Assembly: GCA_937891015.1 (NCBI GenBank)
Contig: CALAPY010000060.1
Location: 41,530-105,529, forward strand
Direction of reading: 5' to 3'
Source: UBA2108 sp002713215
GTDB taxonomy: Bacteria > Bacteroidota > Bacteroidia > Flavobacteriales_G > Salibacteraceae
Length of the DNA: 64,000 nucleotides
Numbering within the stretch: the first letter of the stretch is position 1; each line of letters starts with the position of its first letter. A program made the translations under genes and the position numbers. Under the pieces are notes generated by a model, which did not search any database, was not told where the DNA came from, and worked only from the letters and a program-made list of their open reading frames with translations. Below are positions 35,101 through 43,576 of the stretch, one piece after another.

Positions 35101-37391
35101 GGATTAAAAACGGTGACTAAGCCACTAATTTGCCAGGAGCTGAGGTTAGTTACCGATGTTGGAACACATTTTAATTTAATGGTATAACCCTGGAGTGCAC
35201 CTACTGCATTCAATGACACCACGTTAAAGCCGAGTCCTTCAATAATCCCAGCTCGAACTCCCATCGCATTTAACTCGGTGGCCGTATACAAAAACTGTTG
35301 ACGAGCAGAACGACTTGCTCCGCCATAAGCGCATGGCCAATTTGCTACACCAGTAGAACCGGAACCATTAAAATTGGCTGTTGAATTACTGGTTTCATAA
35401 AATAATGACCCGACACATTTTTTTGCTGTTTTACCGCATGAACCTGGTGGTATTCCCAGGGTTAAATTGATTTGTGTTGGGTCTCCCGGGCAAATAATAG
35501 AGTTGGTAGTACTTGCAATTATTGAGTCGGGCATTGGTGTGGTTACACCAACATAGATGGAGTCATGTTTTATGCAACCTGAATCCGAAGTGACTGTTAC
35601 CTGGTACCAGGTATTCCTTATCGGGGTAACCATGGGGTTCCTTATACTATCATGATTTAACCGAGAAGAGGGCGACCATTTATAGTTGAATGCAAAGTTT
35701 GAATCGGGTTGTACTTGTATTTGAATGGTACTGTCGTGGAAGCAAATAATCGTGTCGTTGCTTTTTGAAAGGGCGTAATTTTCGGCGGCAATAACCTTTA
35801 CCGTATCCTTATTGGTACAAGCCTGTGCTTTCCGGCAACCTTCATTAAGATCGGACCATACCTCCAGGTAGGTAGTTTTGGTTGGTACAAACTTTAACCG
35901 TTTATTCGTATCGGTTGCCGTAGTATCTACCCAAACATTTTTATTGGTTCCGGTCCAAATTAGTGAATCACCATATATACTACGCCACTTGTACAGCCGT
36001 CCACCGGAAGCAACCAATCTCGCCGTGTCAACACCTTTGCATACTATTACATCTTTTCCAGCCGAAGTTGAGTTAACTATTTCGATTTCGAAAAGGGAAA
36101 GCCCATGGCCGGGATAGTTACAATTATCATCATTAAACTCTAAGAAAAAGGATCGTAACGGGTTATTTCCCAGTACCGTGGTCCATGTAAATGTAACCAC
36201 TGCCTTGTTTTTCGCCAGGTAGTTTATAGACATTCTGGAGCCAGGCATGGCCACATTATGATTCGATTTAAACAACAATGTGTCATTCTTGTCAACATCA
36301 TATATGGTATCCTCAAAGGAGAAAGTTTCACCGTTACAGGTTTGAAGAGAATATTTCCCCAATTTTTTAACCCTTGGACCTATTAGATTAGAAATACCGG
36401 AAATATCCTGTGGATTTTTATTGACACAGTTGGTAACAATAAACATTACATCCCTTAGTGTTTGTCCTTTCCATTTTCCAGTGCATCGCTCATATTCCTT
36501 GACCCAAAATGTGGCAACAATTTTCCCTGTTATCTTGGGGGTAAACTGAATTAAACCTGTTAAAGAGTCCATTTTAAAGCCCGCTACCGGAGATGTTGCA
36601 GAATATCCGCTCTTGTAGGTAACACAGGTACTAGCCCTGGTCATAGAACAGGTAAGTGCGTATACCAGGCTATCTCCTTCCAAATCAACTGTACCTACTC
36701 CATAATTTACTATTTGGTTAGCACACGCAGAGGGAAAGGGTTTGATTTCGTCTGAAAAATGTGGTGATGAGTTTTTCGGAAAGTTTAGGTTGTTCAATTG
36801 AGTCTCCAAATAAATCGTTCCACCATTAGCATTGATTGACGCTGCCCGGCAGCAACCTGCAGCTAAACCAATGGTCCAATAGTTACAGGTTGAGAGAGTT
36901 ATGTTTCCGGCATAAACAAATTTGATGTACCCGGGTATGCCAGACGACCCTAATCCGGTTCTGCAACTTGAATTTGGGAACGTCAAAGGATTCATTATTG
37001 TGTCACACAAATCGGAAACCTCTTCACCATCCATTCTGGAATACAAGGTTATTGCCGTATATGGCCCGCCATAAGCAAACGGGGTAGGTGCCACGTAAGC
37101 AACATAATTTAATGTGAAGTTCGTAGAACTTCCGGTACTACTGCAAGTTGCTGTTATGTTTTGCGTTAAATTTCTGGGCGAAAGTCGTTGGCAATCCTGA
37201 TAAACATAGGCTTCGATATAATACTGGTGTGTTCCGGGCGTTGCTCCAGGTCCAATATAGGTATACTTAATACTCCCACCTGCAGGATTGGCTGCATAAA
37301 CGGAACCAGTCCAGGCCAACAAAGCGACAAACATCAGAATTCCTATGTATTTAAACTTATGGATCAAAGCTTTTGAAAGGGATGGTATCAA
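32118..37391 (-). CDS. Giant secreted adhesin-like protein with SprB repeats, PKD domains and type B T9SS sorting domain
   Basis: A 1757-residue exported protein. A signal peptide ends near VYAANPAGG. The N-terminal third is a beta-rich, Cys-containing region (YVYQDCQRLSPRN, ALTCSMTRASTC). Near 630-850 is an inserted Gly/Ala/Asn-rich domain that looks like a jelly roll (STGVANWPCAYGGASRSAR, VAYVATTNNSCVVYTN). SprB-type repeats follow (ISCYDANDGQIRIYASG, VTCYGYDDGQIFVWVHGG). PKD-like domains with WEFGDGTF lie near 1590. The C-terminal 90 residues IPSSFSPNGDGINDTW to ETGSITVIR are the gliding-motility-associated type B sorting domain. A role as a surface adhesin is inferred. Confidence 0.9.
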   Translation of the reverse strand: MIPSLSKALIHKFKYIGILMFVALLAWTGSVYAANPAGGSIKYTYIGPGATPGTHQYYIEAYVYQDCQRLSPRNLTQNITATCSSTGSSTNFTLNYVAYVAPTPFAYGGPYTAITLYSRMDGEEVSDLCDTIMNPLTFPNSSCRTGLGSSGIPGYIKFVYAGNITLSTCNYWTIGLAAGCCRAASINANGGTIYLETQLNNLNFPKNSSPHFSDEIKPFPSACANQIVNYGVGTVDLEGDSLVYALTCSMTRASTCVTYKSGYSATSPVAGFKMDSLTGLIQFTPKITGKIVATFWVKEYERCTGKWKGQTLRDVMFIVTNCVNKNPQDISGISNLIGPRVKKLGKYSLQTCNGETFSFEDTIYDVDKNDTLLFKSNHNVAMPGSRMSINYLAKNKAVVTFTWTTVLGNNPLRSFFLEFNDDNCNYPGHGLSLFEIEIVNSTSAGKDVIVCKGVDTARLVASGGRLYKWRSIYGDSLIWTGTNKNVWVDTTATDTNKRLKFVPTKTTYLEVWSDLNEGCRKAQACTNKDTVKVIAAENYALSKSNDTIICFHDSTIQIQVQPDSNFAFNYKWSPSSRLNHDSIRNPMVTPIRNTWYQVTVTSDSGCIKHDSIYVGVTTPMPDSIIASTTNSIICPGDPTQINLTLGIPPGSCGKTAKKCVGSLFYETSNSTANFNGSGSTGVANWPCAYGGASRSARQQFLYTATELNAMGVRAGIIEGLGFNVVSLNAVGALQGYTIKLKCVPTSVTNLSSWQISGLVTVFNPKTVNPIPGWNLHYFDQNYNYDGVSNLIVEVCWDKGTLPAGANASVAYVATTNNSCVVYTNSAAGACTSQFLTLASRVNRPTLRVSFCGARDSTEFTYKWKPALGLNSDTVKSPIATIFSKKTYSVVLTDTFNKCKDSTTISLDIATLDLTPDTAICAGDTIRVEAKIQSKCSTPGKFSWSPGKYFSDSTISNPKVSLTTTTTLRVTYTDACGCIITDSLTILADSLKPGISITNPNCSSNLGQITISPKGGVGPYLYSIDSGKVYQQDSIFKNILSGYFFISVKDSFGCKSEIIPDTLFNSGAPVIDSLKSGNISCYDANDGQIRIYASGISTQSLFSIDSGATWQKSTLFNSLPTGRYVVYAKGGTGCLSLPKITDLTQPDSISMDLKLYTDSCYEQGHGWAVGYAKGGTGKLNFNWSGVKSGASHLPVISGDSLYSKLFAYNGYKLEIQDSIGCSIDSVFTINQVSPIVFDSTAFKPVTCYGYDDGQIFVWVHGGNKPKNNISYKYSADSGKTFTGPTYSATPNYAIFQKKINGFPLSAKTHKIVVKDSRGCIGDTTITVTEPPKVELSTLQDSFKICVSTCTKLEVFAVGGNSTNHKYHWTPTVSNTGVANVCPKKDEVYTVYASDEKGCASNSLLLKVDLYDSLNVNVVGDSTICYGDFTQLKALPSGGKGKSYNFTWQPFRGLSNAFINNPVASPNQRTTYVIKLYDECGSTPVYDSISIRILDLPKADFEADTTDGCPPFTSTFKQLSPNTVNCIWEFGDGTFANTCQDVRKEFITSGVFDAKLVVYSLDGCKDSIIKPKYITSYQIPEADFSVSPQPTSILNTNIEFTDNSQGRIKGWEWNFAGIDTSLERNPVFRFPDDKSGSYLVRLDVKTENECSNSVIKKVIIDPSFYLYIPSSFSPNGDGINDTWKPVLTGFEQDFYSLLVFDRWGEIVFESRVPGESWDGKSSSNGSLVQNGVFTYVIVVGDALDEKSRHEETGSITVIR

Positions 37392-37561
37392 AGTTAATGG
37401 TTATCCGGTCTTTCCAAATTATTGTTATAAGTGGTTTATGAGTTAATATCCTTAAATTACAAAATAAATTGTTCAACCTCCAATGAATTGAACTTAAAAG
37501 AACCTAAAGGAACCTTTTTTCACCAAATTTGCACTCGGAGGTTGTCAATGAAAAGGTGATT

Positions 37562-38089
37562 ATGTCTAAGATGAGAATGATAAGAATTTTACTCCTGGCA
37601 GTTCTGTTTTCCAGTTGCCTTAATTCAGGCAAACAGGAAAAGCCTTCTGATGAGCTAAGTCGCTTTATCGAAAAAGAAATCATTGCGTTGTCGGAGAAAC
37701 AAGCTACGGTCAGTAAAAACGTGGTGTTAAATGATGAGCAGGAGAATAAATCATATGCACCGGAATGGGCAAGTGAACTGAAGTTTTTGGAAGGGTATGT
37801 AAATGAGTTTCGAAAAAATGGCGAACTAATTGGTTCTGTCAAATCAACCAATGGCGATACTATGGTGGTTTCCTATCAGAAGCAGGGAGGTGAGTTGCTT
37901 CAGGTGGATTATTTGAATAATGAAATTGTTCAGCTTACAATTGATATTAACCAATCGTCATTGTTTGGATCCAGGATTTTAGACCTACGCTATGTAACTA
38001 ATTCGAGGTACAGATTGGTTGAAAAAACCAGTTTGAGATGGCTGGTAGATAATCGGCTGGAGATTACAGCCAGTTTTGAACTTCAGTAA
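37562..38089 (+). CDS. Putative lipoprotein heading the redox cassette
   Basis: From the ATG at 37562 (MSKMRMIRILLLAVLFSSC) the product has 175 residues with a lipobox FSSC; the ATG at 37571 is equally good. The mature part is helical at first (SDELSRFIEKEIIALSEKQ) and then beta-rich, ending in RWLVDNRLEITASFELQ. I do not recognise a family. It lies 59 nt before the rhodanese lipoprotein gene on the same strand and may belong to the same unit, though the spacing would also allow a separate promoter. Confidence 0.62.
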   Translation: MSKMRMIRILLLAVLFSSCLNSGKQEKPSDELSRFIEKEIIALSEKQATVSKNVVLNDEQENKSYAPEWASELKFLEGYVNEFRKNGELIGSVKSTNGDTMVVSYQKQGGELLQVDYLNNEIVQLTIDINQSSLFGSRILDLRYVTNSRYRLVEKTSLRWLVDNRLEITASFELQ

Positions 38090-38148
38090 CTTTAATCACT
38101 AATTTTATGGGTGTTAGTTTTTAGCTTTGCAAATTGAAATAGAAGATT

Positions 38149-38571
38149 ATGAAAAAGACATTATTTAAATTACTGGTAGTGCTATCTATAAGTGCCTTTG
38201 TTGGTTGCAATGGTAGTTCAGGAGAAAACAATTCGACTCAGCAGGAAAATGCGCTGGTTAAAGACATTGAAATTGATGAGTTTAAGAAGCTTGTAATTGA
38301 TAACCCTGGGATTATTGTCGATGTAAGGACACCTGAGGAGGTTGCTGATGGAGTAATTGAAGGAGCGATGGTAGTGGATATAACCCAAGAAGATTTTATG
38401 GAAAGAATTTCCAAATTGGAAAAGGGTAAGCCCATATATGTATACTGTAAGGCCGGAGGTAGAAGTGCAAATGCTTCAGAGAAATTAGTGGGACTTGGAT
38501 ATCAGCAGGTCTATAACATTATGGGAGGAATGGATGCCTGGAAGGCAAATGGTTACCCAACTGTAAATTAA
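38149..38571 (+). CDS. Rhodanese-domain lipoprotein
   Basis: A 140-residue periplasmic lipoprotein: signal MKKTLFKLLVVLSISAFVGC with lipid Cys20, then a single rhodanese domain from about 38. IIVDVRTPEEVADGVIEGAMVVDI is the CH2A-type front motif, and the active-site loop is YVYCKAGGRSANAS with Cys100. GYQQVYNIMGGMDAWKANGYP closes the domain. It probably carries a persulfide on Cys100. The downstream gene, 3 nt away, resembles the DUF2892 membrane domain that is often fused to rhodaneses (as in YgaP), here split into two genes. Confidence 0.88.
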   Translation: MKKTLFKLLVVLSISAFVGCNGSSGENNSTQQENALVKDIEIDEFKKLVIDNPGIIVDVRTPEEVADGVIEGAMVVDITQEDFMERISKLEKGKPIYVYCKAGGRSANASEKLVGLGYQQVYNIMGGMDAWKANGYPTVN

Positions 38572-38574
38572 AAG

Positions 38575-38796
38575 GTGCTTGAGCCAGTTATAAATAGAGT
38601 CTCAGGGTTTGGTTGGACCAGGTGGTTATTCATGCTGCTTGGGTTAGTCGCTCTATACGGGGCCTGGAAGTCCAAAGATTTATTTTTAGGAATAATAGGT
38701 ACTTATCTTGTTGCCAAGGCATGGTTTAACTGGGGATGTGCAGGTGGCAGTTGTGAAATAGGTTCAACAAATAATAAAATTAAGACGGATGTTTAG
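38575..38796 (+). CDS. Small DUF2892-like membrane protein with C-terminal cysteines
   Basis: A 73-residue protein starting at GTG 38575. Two membrane segments are visible, FGWTRWLFMLLGLVALYGAW and DLFLGIIGTYLVAKAWF, followed by NWGCAGGSCEIGS with two Cys four residues apart. The pattern of a helical hairpin ending in a Cys pair resembles DUF2892, the membrane domain of YgaP-type rhodaneses. It is packed between the rhodanese gene (3 nt) and the heme lipoprotein gene (8-nt overlap), so coupling is strong. A part in sulfur or electron transfer at the membrane is inferred. Confidence 0.65.
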   Translation: MLEPVINRVSGFGWTRWLFMLLGLVALYGAWKSKDLFLGIIGTYLVAKAWFNWGCAGGSCEIGSTNNKIKTDV

Positions 38797-39397
38797 GGCA
38801 TGGATAGTTTTTCTTGGAATGGGCATGCTCATTGGTCTGGTTGGATGTGACTCTGAACCATCAAGTGAAAACGTGAGTGAAATCTTAAAGGAAAACGCTA
38901 GAAAGAAAGCAGAGTACCTTGAAAAGGGGAATCAAATTGCTAAGGCAAGCTTTGAAGCGTTATCTGGAAAATTAAAGAATACCATTGCAACCGATGGAAT
39001 TGAGGGAGCGATTCGAACTTGCAACATTCATGCGTCTCCGCTGGTGGACTCCCTTTCTAACGAATATGGAGCAACTATTAAAAGGACATCATTAAAAATT
39101 AGAAATGAAGTCAATAGCCCATCTCCTGACGAGAAGCATATATTAAAACTTTATAGTAGGGCCAAAGATGCAAATGAAACCTTGATGCCCATTGTTTTGT
39201 TGGACTCCAATTGGGTATCGTTTTATTCTCCAATTTTAGTAAAACCCATTTGCCTAAATTGTCATGGAGAGCCTAATCAAGACTTAGACATTAGTACAAT
39301 TGACCTGCTGCGAAGTATGTACCCCACTGATCGGGCATATGGTTATAAGGAGGATGAATTAAGGGGTATTTGGAGTATCAAATTTGAATCAGACTAA
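38789..39397 (+). CDS. DUF3365 (Tll0287-like) heme c lipoprotein
   Basis: A 202-residue periplasmic protein. The signal MFRAWIVFLGMGMLIGLVGC carries a lipobox with Cys20. The mature part is the Tll0287-like fold: a helix up to about 60, EGAIRTCNIHASPLVDSLS, a central beta sheet (MPIVLLDSNWVSFYSPI), and one c-type heme motif CLNCH at 155-159, followed by DRAYGYKEDELRGIWSI. It probably binds one heme c and acts as an electron carrier or sensor. It starts inside the preceding gene and shares 1 nt (TAATG) with the thioredoxin gene. Confidence 0.85.
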   Translation: MFRAWIVFLGMGMLIGLVGCDSEPSSENVSEILKENARKKAEYLEKGNQIAKASFEALSGKLKNTIATDGIEGAIRTCNIHASPLVDSLSNEYGATIKRTSLKIRNEVNSPSPDEKHILKLYSRAKDANETLMPIVLLDSNWVSFYSPILVKPICLNCHGEPNQDLDISTIDLLRSMYPTDRAYGYKEDELRGIWSIKFESD

Positions 39398-39693
39398 TGG
39401 CATCATTTTTAGAAATTATCAATTCCGATAAGCCAGTTCTAATAGATTTTCATGCTACATGGTGTGGCCCTTGTAAAACCCTAAGCCCAATAATTCAGCA
39501 AGTATCTCAAGAAATGGGAGAAGCCGTTCGGGTTATTAAAATTGATGTTGACAAAAACCAGGCGATTGCTCAAAAGTACCAGATCAGAGGAGTGCCAACT
39601 ATGATGATATTTAAAAAGGGGCTCCAACTTTGGAGGCAATCAGGAGTGTTTCCAAAAGAGGCAATTAAAGCAGAATTACAGAAACATTTGTAA
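39397..39693 (+). CDS. trxA: Thioredoxin
   Basis: A 98-residue thioredoxin with the redox motif WCGPCK at residues 22-27 and RGVPTMMIF with the cis-Pro. No signal peptide is visible, so it is cytoplasmic, unlike the three lipoproteins before it. The ATG overlaps the stop of the heme lipoprotein gene in TAATG. It may keep the membrane protein's cysteines reduced from inside or be an ordinary housekeeping thioredoxin; the linkage argues for the first. It ends 6 nt from the stop of the convergent MORN gene. Confidence 0.93.
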   Translation: MASFLEIINSDKPVLIDFHATWCGPCKTLSPIIQQVSQEMGEAVRVIKIDVDKNQAIAQKYQIRGVPTMMIFKKGLQLWRQSGVFPKEAIKAELQKHL

Positions 39694-39699
39694 AAAAGT

Positions 39700-41553
39700 T
39701 TATTCCATCTTTTTAACTAATTCTAATTCGATTGGAATTTTAAATTGTAAGGTGTTTGCAATGGGTTGGTTAAGCATTAACGCAGGTTCCCAAAATTGAT
39801 AGGTTGAAAACAAATCCAGGATTTTTTGATCCCACGTTGGGTCAATGCCCCGTACGATTCTGGTCCGGGTGCAAAAGCCAAATTCATCAAGCTCTAACAA
39901 AACCATAGCCACTCCCAACTTAGGAGAAGCCTTATCCCCTTTTATTTTGAGCTTTTTTGGGTTTAATGTTTCCAGGAAAAGCCCCAGATCATTATCTTCA
40001 ACTACCCCAGATCTTTTATCTACTTCCCAAGGAATAAATTGAGGGAAATCAGGCTTAAAGCTTTCTTTATACTCTTTCACTTTTTCTTCGTCTTTCATCC
40101 AGGAAGGAGCCCAGGAGCTATAATTCCCATCGTGCAGGAAATGATCAAAATTCATGTGCTTTTCATCTGCCACAACATAGGAGAGGCGTTTCTCGTCTTT
40201 GGTAACGTAGCGAGAGGTATTGTAGAATACATTTTCCATAAATGCCCGTTGGTGGCAGGAATCACTAAATAGGTATCCTTCATCAGCCGTTGCCTGTGTT
40301 AGAAATTGTTCTTTAAAGGTCACCTTCCCAAAGTCATTGTAATAACTCCAGGTACCGACCTTTAGCCCATAGTAATAACCTCCTGAAAAATCAATTTGTT
40401 TTGGATCCATATATCCTTTAGACGTTCCATGCTGAAAATCCATTTTATAAAAGGTTTCTTCTTTAAGCGAATTATTAGCATAATACGACCTCCATAGATC
40501 GCAACGTTTTTTTCGGATCAATTTCCCGGTAGATCTTGCCTTTAAGTCACTTTTATAAAACGTTGCCTGGGCAGTATCATCTCCGGTATAGTTCATTTCA
40601 ACCATCAATTCTCTTTTGGCAGTTTTTCTTTTATACTGTTTCCAGGTACCGGTAGGAATGTTGTCGTTGAAATATCCAGTGATAAGTTCTTTCGTATCGT
40701 TTTCATAAATAATGGCTTTTCCATCCCGAAGGCCATTTGCGTAACCAACATTTGAAAATTTAGTCCCATCGCTGTTATAGGTAATTAGCTCTCCATTACC
40801 ATCATTAAAAGTTCCTCTTTCGGCATCTTTTCCAACAGGATTGTTGTATTCATAGATAGAAAAAAGTCTACCATCCTCTTCATATTTCATTTTCCGCCAT
40901 GGTAGTGCCGTGAAATAAAAACTCTCGTACATACCAATCGGGGTATTATCAATTTCTGAATACTTCTCGAATAATTTTCCATTGAGATAGTATTTTTCAG
41001 TCAACATCATTTTTTTCGATAATGTATCCTTGATGTTGATTTTAATTTGAAGCTGAGGTATTGGTGTGCCAGATTCAAGATCTCTCGGAAAGTAATAGAT
41101 TTTTTGAGGCCCAATTAGTGTGTCATTTTTATAGGAAAGTTGAGCTCTTACGTTGCCATCGATAAACCAGCTTGTCCAAACACCGCTTTTATGGCCCCGG
41201 GTAAAATAGATACTGGCCATTTTGCGTTTATTCTGAAAATAGAATTCCCAATTTCCGTGTTTTTTGTTGTGTAGATAAAAGGCATTTATAGCAACGGTCC
41301 CATCCAGATAATACCTTTTCCATTTTCCGTGTTTTCGGCCTGCTACAAAATTTCCTTCAACAATTCTGACGTTTCTGTGGTAGTAGGTATACTTTCCATG
41401 TTTTACTTTTTGAGCTCTAAGTTGATTATACACAATTCTAATATCCGGATGAGGGTTTAGTGTAATTGTTTCAACGCTCTGTTCTTGTTGGGCAAACCCC
41501 AAGGTGCCTATAAAAAGGCAAAGCGCGAATAGATTAATATTGATTTGTGCCAT
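39700..41553 (-). CDS. Secreted MORN-repeat protein with TonB-like C-terminal domain
   Basis: A 617-residue protein with signal peptide MAQININLFALCLFIGTLGFAQ. From about 50 to 450 it holds roughly a dozen MORN/YwqK-like repeats (HGKWKRYYLDGTVAINAFY, HGNWEFYFQNKRK, SGVWTSWFIDGNVRAQLSY). The C-terminal region from about 540 (PKLGVAMVLLELDEFGFCTRTRIVRG to QFKIPIELELV) resembles a TonB C-terminal domain. The combination suggests a scaffold that could touch an outer-membrane transporter, but no membrane anchor is present. Database labels such as YwqK antitoxin are likely to mislead here. It is divergent from dxs. Confidence 0.75.
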   Translation of the reverse strand: MAQININLFALCLFIGTLGFAQQEQSVETITLNPHPDIRIVYNQLRAQKVKHGKYTYYHRNVRIVEGNFVAGRKHGKWKRYYLDGTVAINAFYLHNKKHGNWEFYFQNKRKMASIYFTRGHKSGVWTSWFIDGNVRAQLSYKNDTLIGPQKIYYFPRDLESGTPIPQLQIKINIKDTLSKKMMLTEKYYLNGKLFEKYSEIDNTPIGMYESFYFTALPWRKMKYEEDGRLFSIYEYNNPVGKDAERGTFNDGNGELITYNSDGTKFSNVGYANGLRDGKAIIYENDTKELITGYFNDNIPTGTWKQYKRKTAKRELMVEMNYTGDDTAQATFYKSDLKARSTGKLIRKKRCDLWRSYYANNSLKEETFYKMDFQHGTSKGYMDPKQIDFSGGYYYGLKVGTWSYYNDFGKVTFKEQFLTQATADEGYLFSDSCHQRAFMENVFYNTSRYVTKDEKRLSYVVADEKHMNFDHFLHDGNYSSWAPSWMKDEEKVKEYKESFKPDFPQFIPWEVDKRSGVVEDNDLGLFLETLNPKKLKIKGDKASPKLGVAMVLLELDEFGFCTRTRIVRGIDPTWDQKILDLFSTYQFWEPALMLNQPIANTLQFKIPIELELVKKME

Positions 41554-41569
41554 TTGAATTGTTATTGAA

Positions 41570-41577
41570 CAAATATA
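41570..41577 (-). promoter_or_regulatory. Promoter -7 element for the MORN/TonB-like gene
   Basis: TATATTTG on the minus strand, exact TAnnTTTG, 16 nt before the ATG at 41553. It is paired with the divergent dxs element 43 nt away. Confidence 0.5.
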
Positions 41578-41620
41578 CTTTGTGAATGTAGTAATATAAG
41601 GAATGCTTCACAGCATCTTT

Positions 41621-41628
41621 TATATTTG
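41621..41628 (+). promoter_or_regulatory. Promoter -7 element for dxs
   Basis: TATATTTG followed by C, an exact TAnnTTTG match, 12 nt before the ATG at 41641. The leader would be only a few nucleotides long. Confidence 0.5.
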
Positions 41629-41640
41629 CACTACCTAATT

Positions 41641-43572
41641 ATGGAAATTAAAACCGGTCCATTGCTGAGTCAGGTTAAAACACCTGATGACCTGAAGAAA
41701 TTCAAAATAGAGGATTTACCCCAAATTTCTGACGAACTTAGAGACTTCATTGTTGAAGTAGTTTCGCGAAAAGGCGGCCATTTTGGTGCAAGTTTGGGTG
41801 TAGTAGAACTTACCGTTGCACTTCATTATGTGTTTAATACCCCATATGATCAATTGGTTTGGGATGTTGGACACCAGGCATACGGACATAAAATTTTGAC
41901 CGGAAGGCGGGACCAGTTTTATACCAATAGAAAATACAAGGGGCTTTCAGGTTTTCCAAAAAGGAAGGAGAGTGAATATGATGCAATGGGTGTTGGCCAT
42001 AGCAGTACTTCAATTTCCGCAGCACTGGGCATGGCAGTGGCCAGCCAGTACAACGGAGAAAAAGAAAGGCAACACATAGCCGTAATTGGCGATGGGGCTA
42101 TGACCGCCGGATTGGCTTTTGAAGGACTAAATCACGGTGGCGTTGAAAACTCAAACATGTTGGTTGTATTAAACGACAATTGCATGTCTATTGACCCCAA
42201 TGTTGGAGCCTTAAAAGAATATTTGACCGATATTAGTACTTCGCATACCTACAACAAGGTAAAGGATGAAGTATGGAACCTGTTGGGCAAAATATCCAAG
42301 TTTGGTCCTAATGCTCAGGACATTGCAGCCCGGGTTGAAAACGCCATTAAACATTCAGTATTGGAGCAATCCAATTATTTTGAATCACTAAACTGGAGGT
42401 ATTTTGGACCAATCGATGGACATGATGTTATTCGGGTTGCCAAGGTACTGGAAGATATAAGAGATATTCCAGGCCCGAAAATTCTTCATATTCTTACAAA
42501 AAAAGGAAAGGGATATGAGCCAGCCGAAGCTGGCAGTGCTACTACCTGGCATGCACCGGGGCTTTTTAATAAGGAGACTGGGGAAATTGTTAAGGTTATT
42601 CCAAAAACACCACAGCCACCAAAATTTCAAGATGTATTCGGCCACAGCATAATCGAGCTTGCGGAAAAGAACGATAAAATAATGGGGATTACTCCCGCTA
42701 TGCCTTCCGGTTGTTCGTTGAAGTTTATGATGGAGGCTATGCCCGACCGATCATTTGATGTGGGTATTGCTGAACAACATGCGGTTACTTTTTCAGCCGG
42801 GCTGGCAACTCAGGGAATGATTCCTTTTTGCAACATTTACAGTTCGTTTATGCAGCGGGCTTATGATTCGGTAATTCACGATGTAGCCATCCAAAACCTG
42901 CATGTGGTTATGTGCCTGGATCGGGGTGGTTTGGTTGGAGCGGATGGTCCAACTCATCACGGAGCTTACGATTTGGCATTTATGCGCTGCATTCCTAACC
43001 TAATGGTATCTTCTCCAATGAACGAAGAGGAACTTCGTAATTTGATGTACACTTCGCAATTGGATAAGAATGCTGGATCCTGGGTTATTCGTTATCCACG
43101 TGGTGAAGGGGTTATGCCTGATTGGAAGAAGCCCTTTAGAGAAATAAAAGTTGGGCAGGGACGAAGGGTTAAAAACGGAGAAGATATTGCCTTTTTGACC
43201 TTAGGGCCAATTGGAAACCTGACGGTAGATGCATGTGACCAACTCGAAAAGAAAGGAATAAGTGCTGCGCACTATGACATGCGATTTGTAAAGCCTTTGG
43301 ACGAAAACTTGCTTCATGAGGTTTTTGGAAAATTCAACAAGGTAATTACAGTAGAAGACGGCTGTATTCAGGGAGGTATGGGAAGTGCTATATTAGAATT
43401 TATGGCCGATCATGGTTATCAGGCTCAGGTAGTGAGACTCGGAATACCAGATAAAATTATTGAGCATGGATCTCAGGCCGAGCTTTATCGCGAGTGTGAA
43501 TATGATGCTCAGGCCATGGTTGAAACAGCGGTTAAGATAGTCGATAAACAGGCTCAATCTCTGGCCGGGTAA
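41641..43572 (+). CDS. dxs: 1-deoxy-D-xylulose-5-phosphate synthase
   Basis: Condenses pyruvate and glyceraldehyde-3-phosphate in the first step of the MEP isoprenoid pathway, with thiamine diphosphate. From the ATG at 41641 the product has 643 residues; a TTG at 41626 lies within the promoter. Motifs in order: VSRKGGHFGASLGVVELTVALHYVF, WDVGHQAYGHKILTGRR, GVGHSSTSISAALGMA, the ThDP motif GDGAMTAGLAFEGLNH with NDNCMSI, then DVGIAEQHAVTFSAGLA and DRGGLVGADGPTHHGAYD in the pyrimidine domain, and a transketolase C domain. The rnhA frame follows immediately. Confidence 0.96.
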   Translation: MEIKTGPLLSQVKTPDDLKKFKIEDLPQISDELRDFIVEVVSRKGGHFGASLGVVELTVALHYVFNTPYDQLVWDVGHQAYGHKILTGRRDQFYTNRKYKGLSGFPKRKESEYDAMGVGHSSTSISAALGMAVASQYNGEKERQHIAVIGDGAMTAGLAFEGLNHGGVENSNMLVVLNDNCMSIDPNVGALKEYLTDISTSHTYNKVKDEVWNLLGKISKFGPNAQDIAARVENAIKHSVLEQSNYFESLNWRYFGPIDGHDVIRVAKVLEDIRDIPGPKILHILTKKGKGYEPAEAGSATTWHAPGLFNKETGEIVKVIPKTPQPPKFQDVFGHSIIELAEKNDKIMGITPAMPSGCSLKFMMEAMPDRSFDVGIAEQHAVTFSAGLATQGMIPFCNIYSSFMQRAYDSVIHDVAIQNLHVVMCLDRGGLVGADGPTHHGAYDLAFMRCIPNLMVSSPMNEEELRNLMYTSQLDKNAGSWVIRYPRGEGVMPDWKKPFREIKVGQGRRVKNGEDIAFLTLGPIGNLTVDACDQLEKKGISAAHYDMRFVKPLDENLLHEVFGKFNKVITVEDGCIQGGMGSAILEFMADHGYQAQVVRLGIPDKIIEHGSQAELYRECEYDAQAMVETAVKIVDKQAQSLAG

Positions 43573-43576
43573 ACGA

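Noticed and set aside
39700..41553. Toxin-antitoxin module from the YwqK antitoxin label
   Set aside because: MORN-like repeats alone do not show an antitoxin, and no toxin gene lies beside it.
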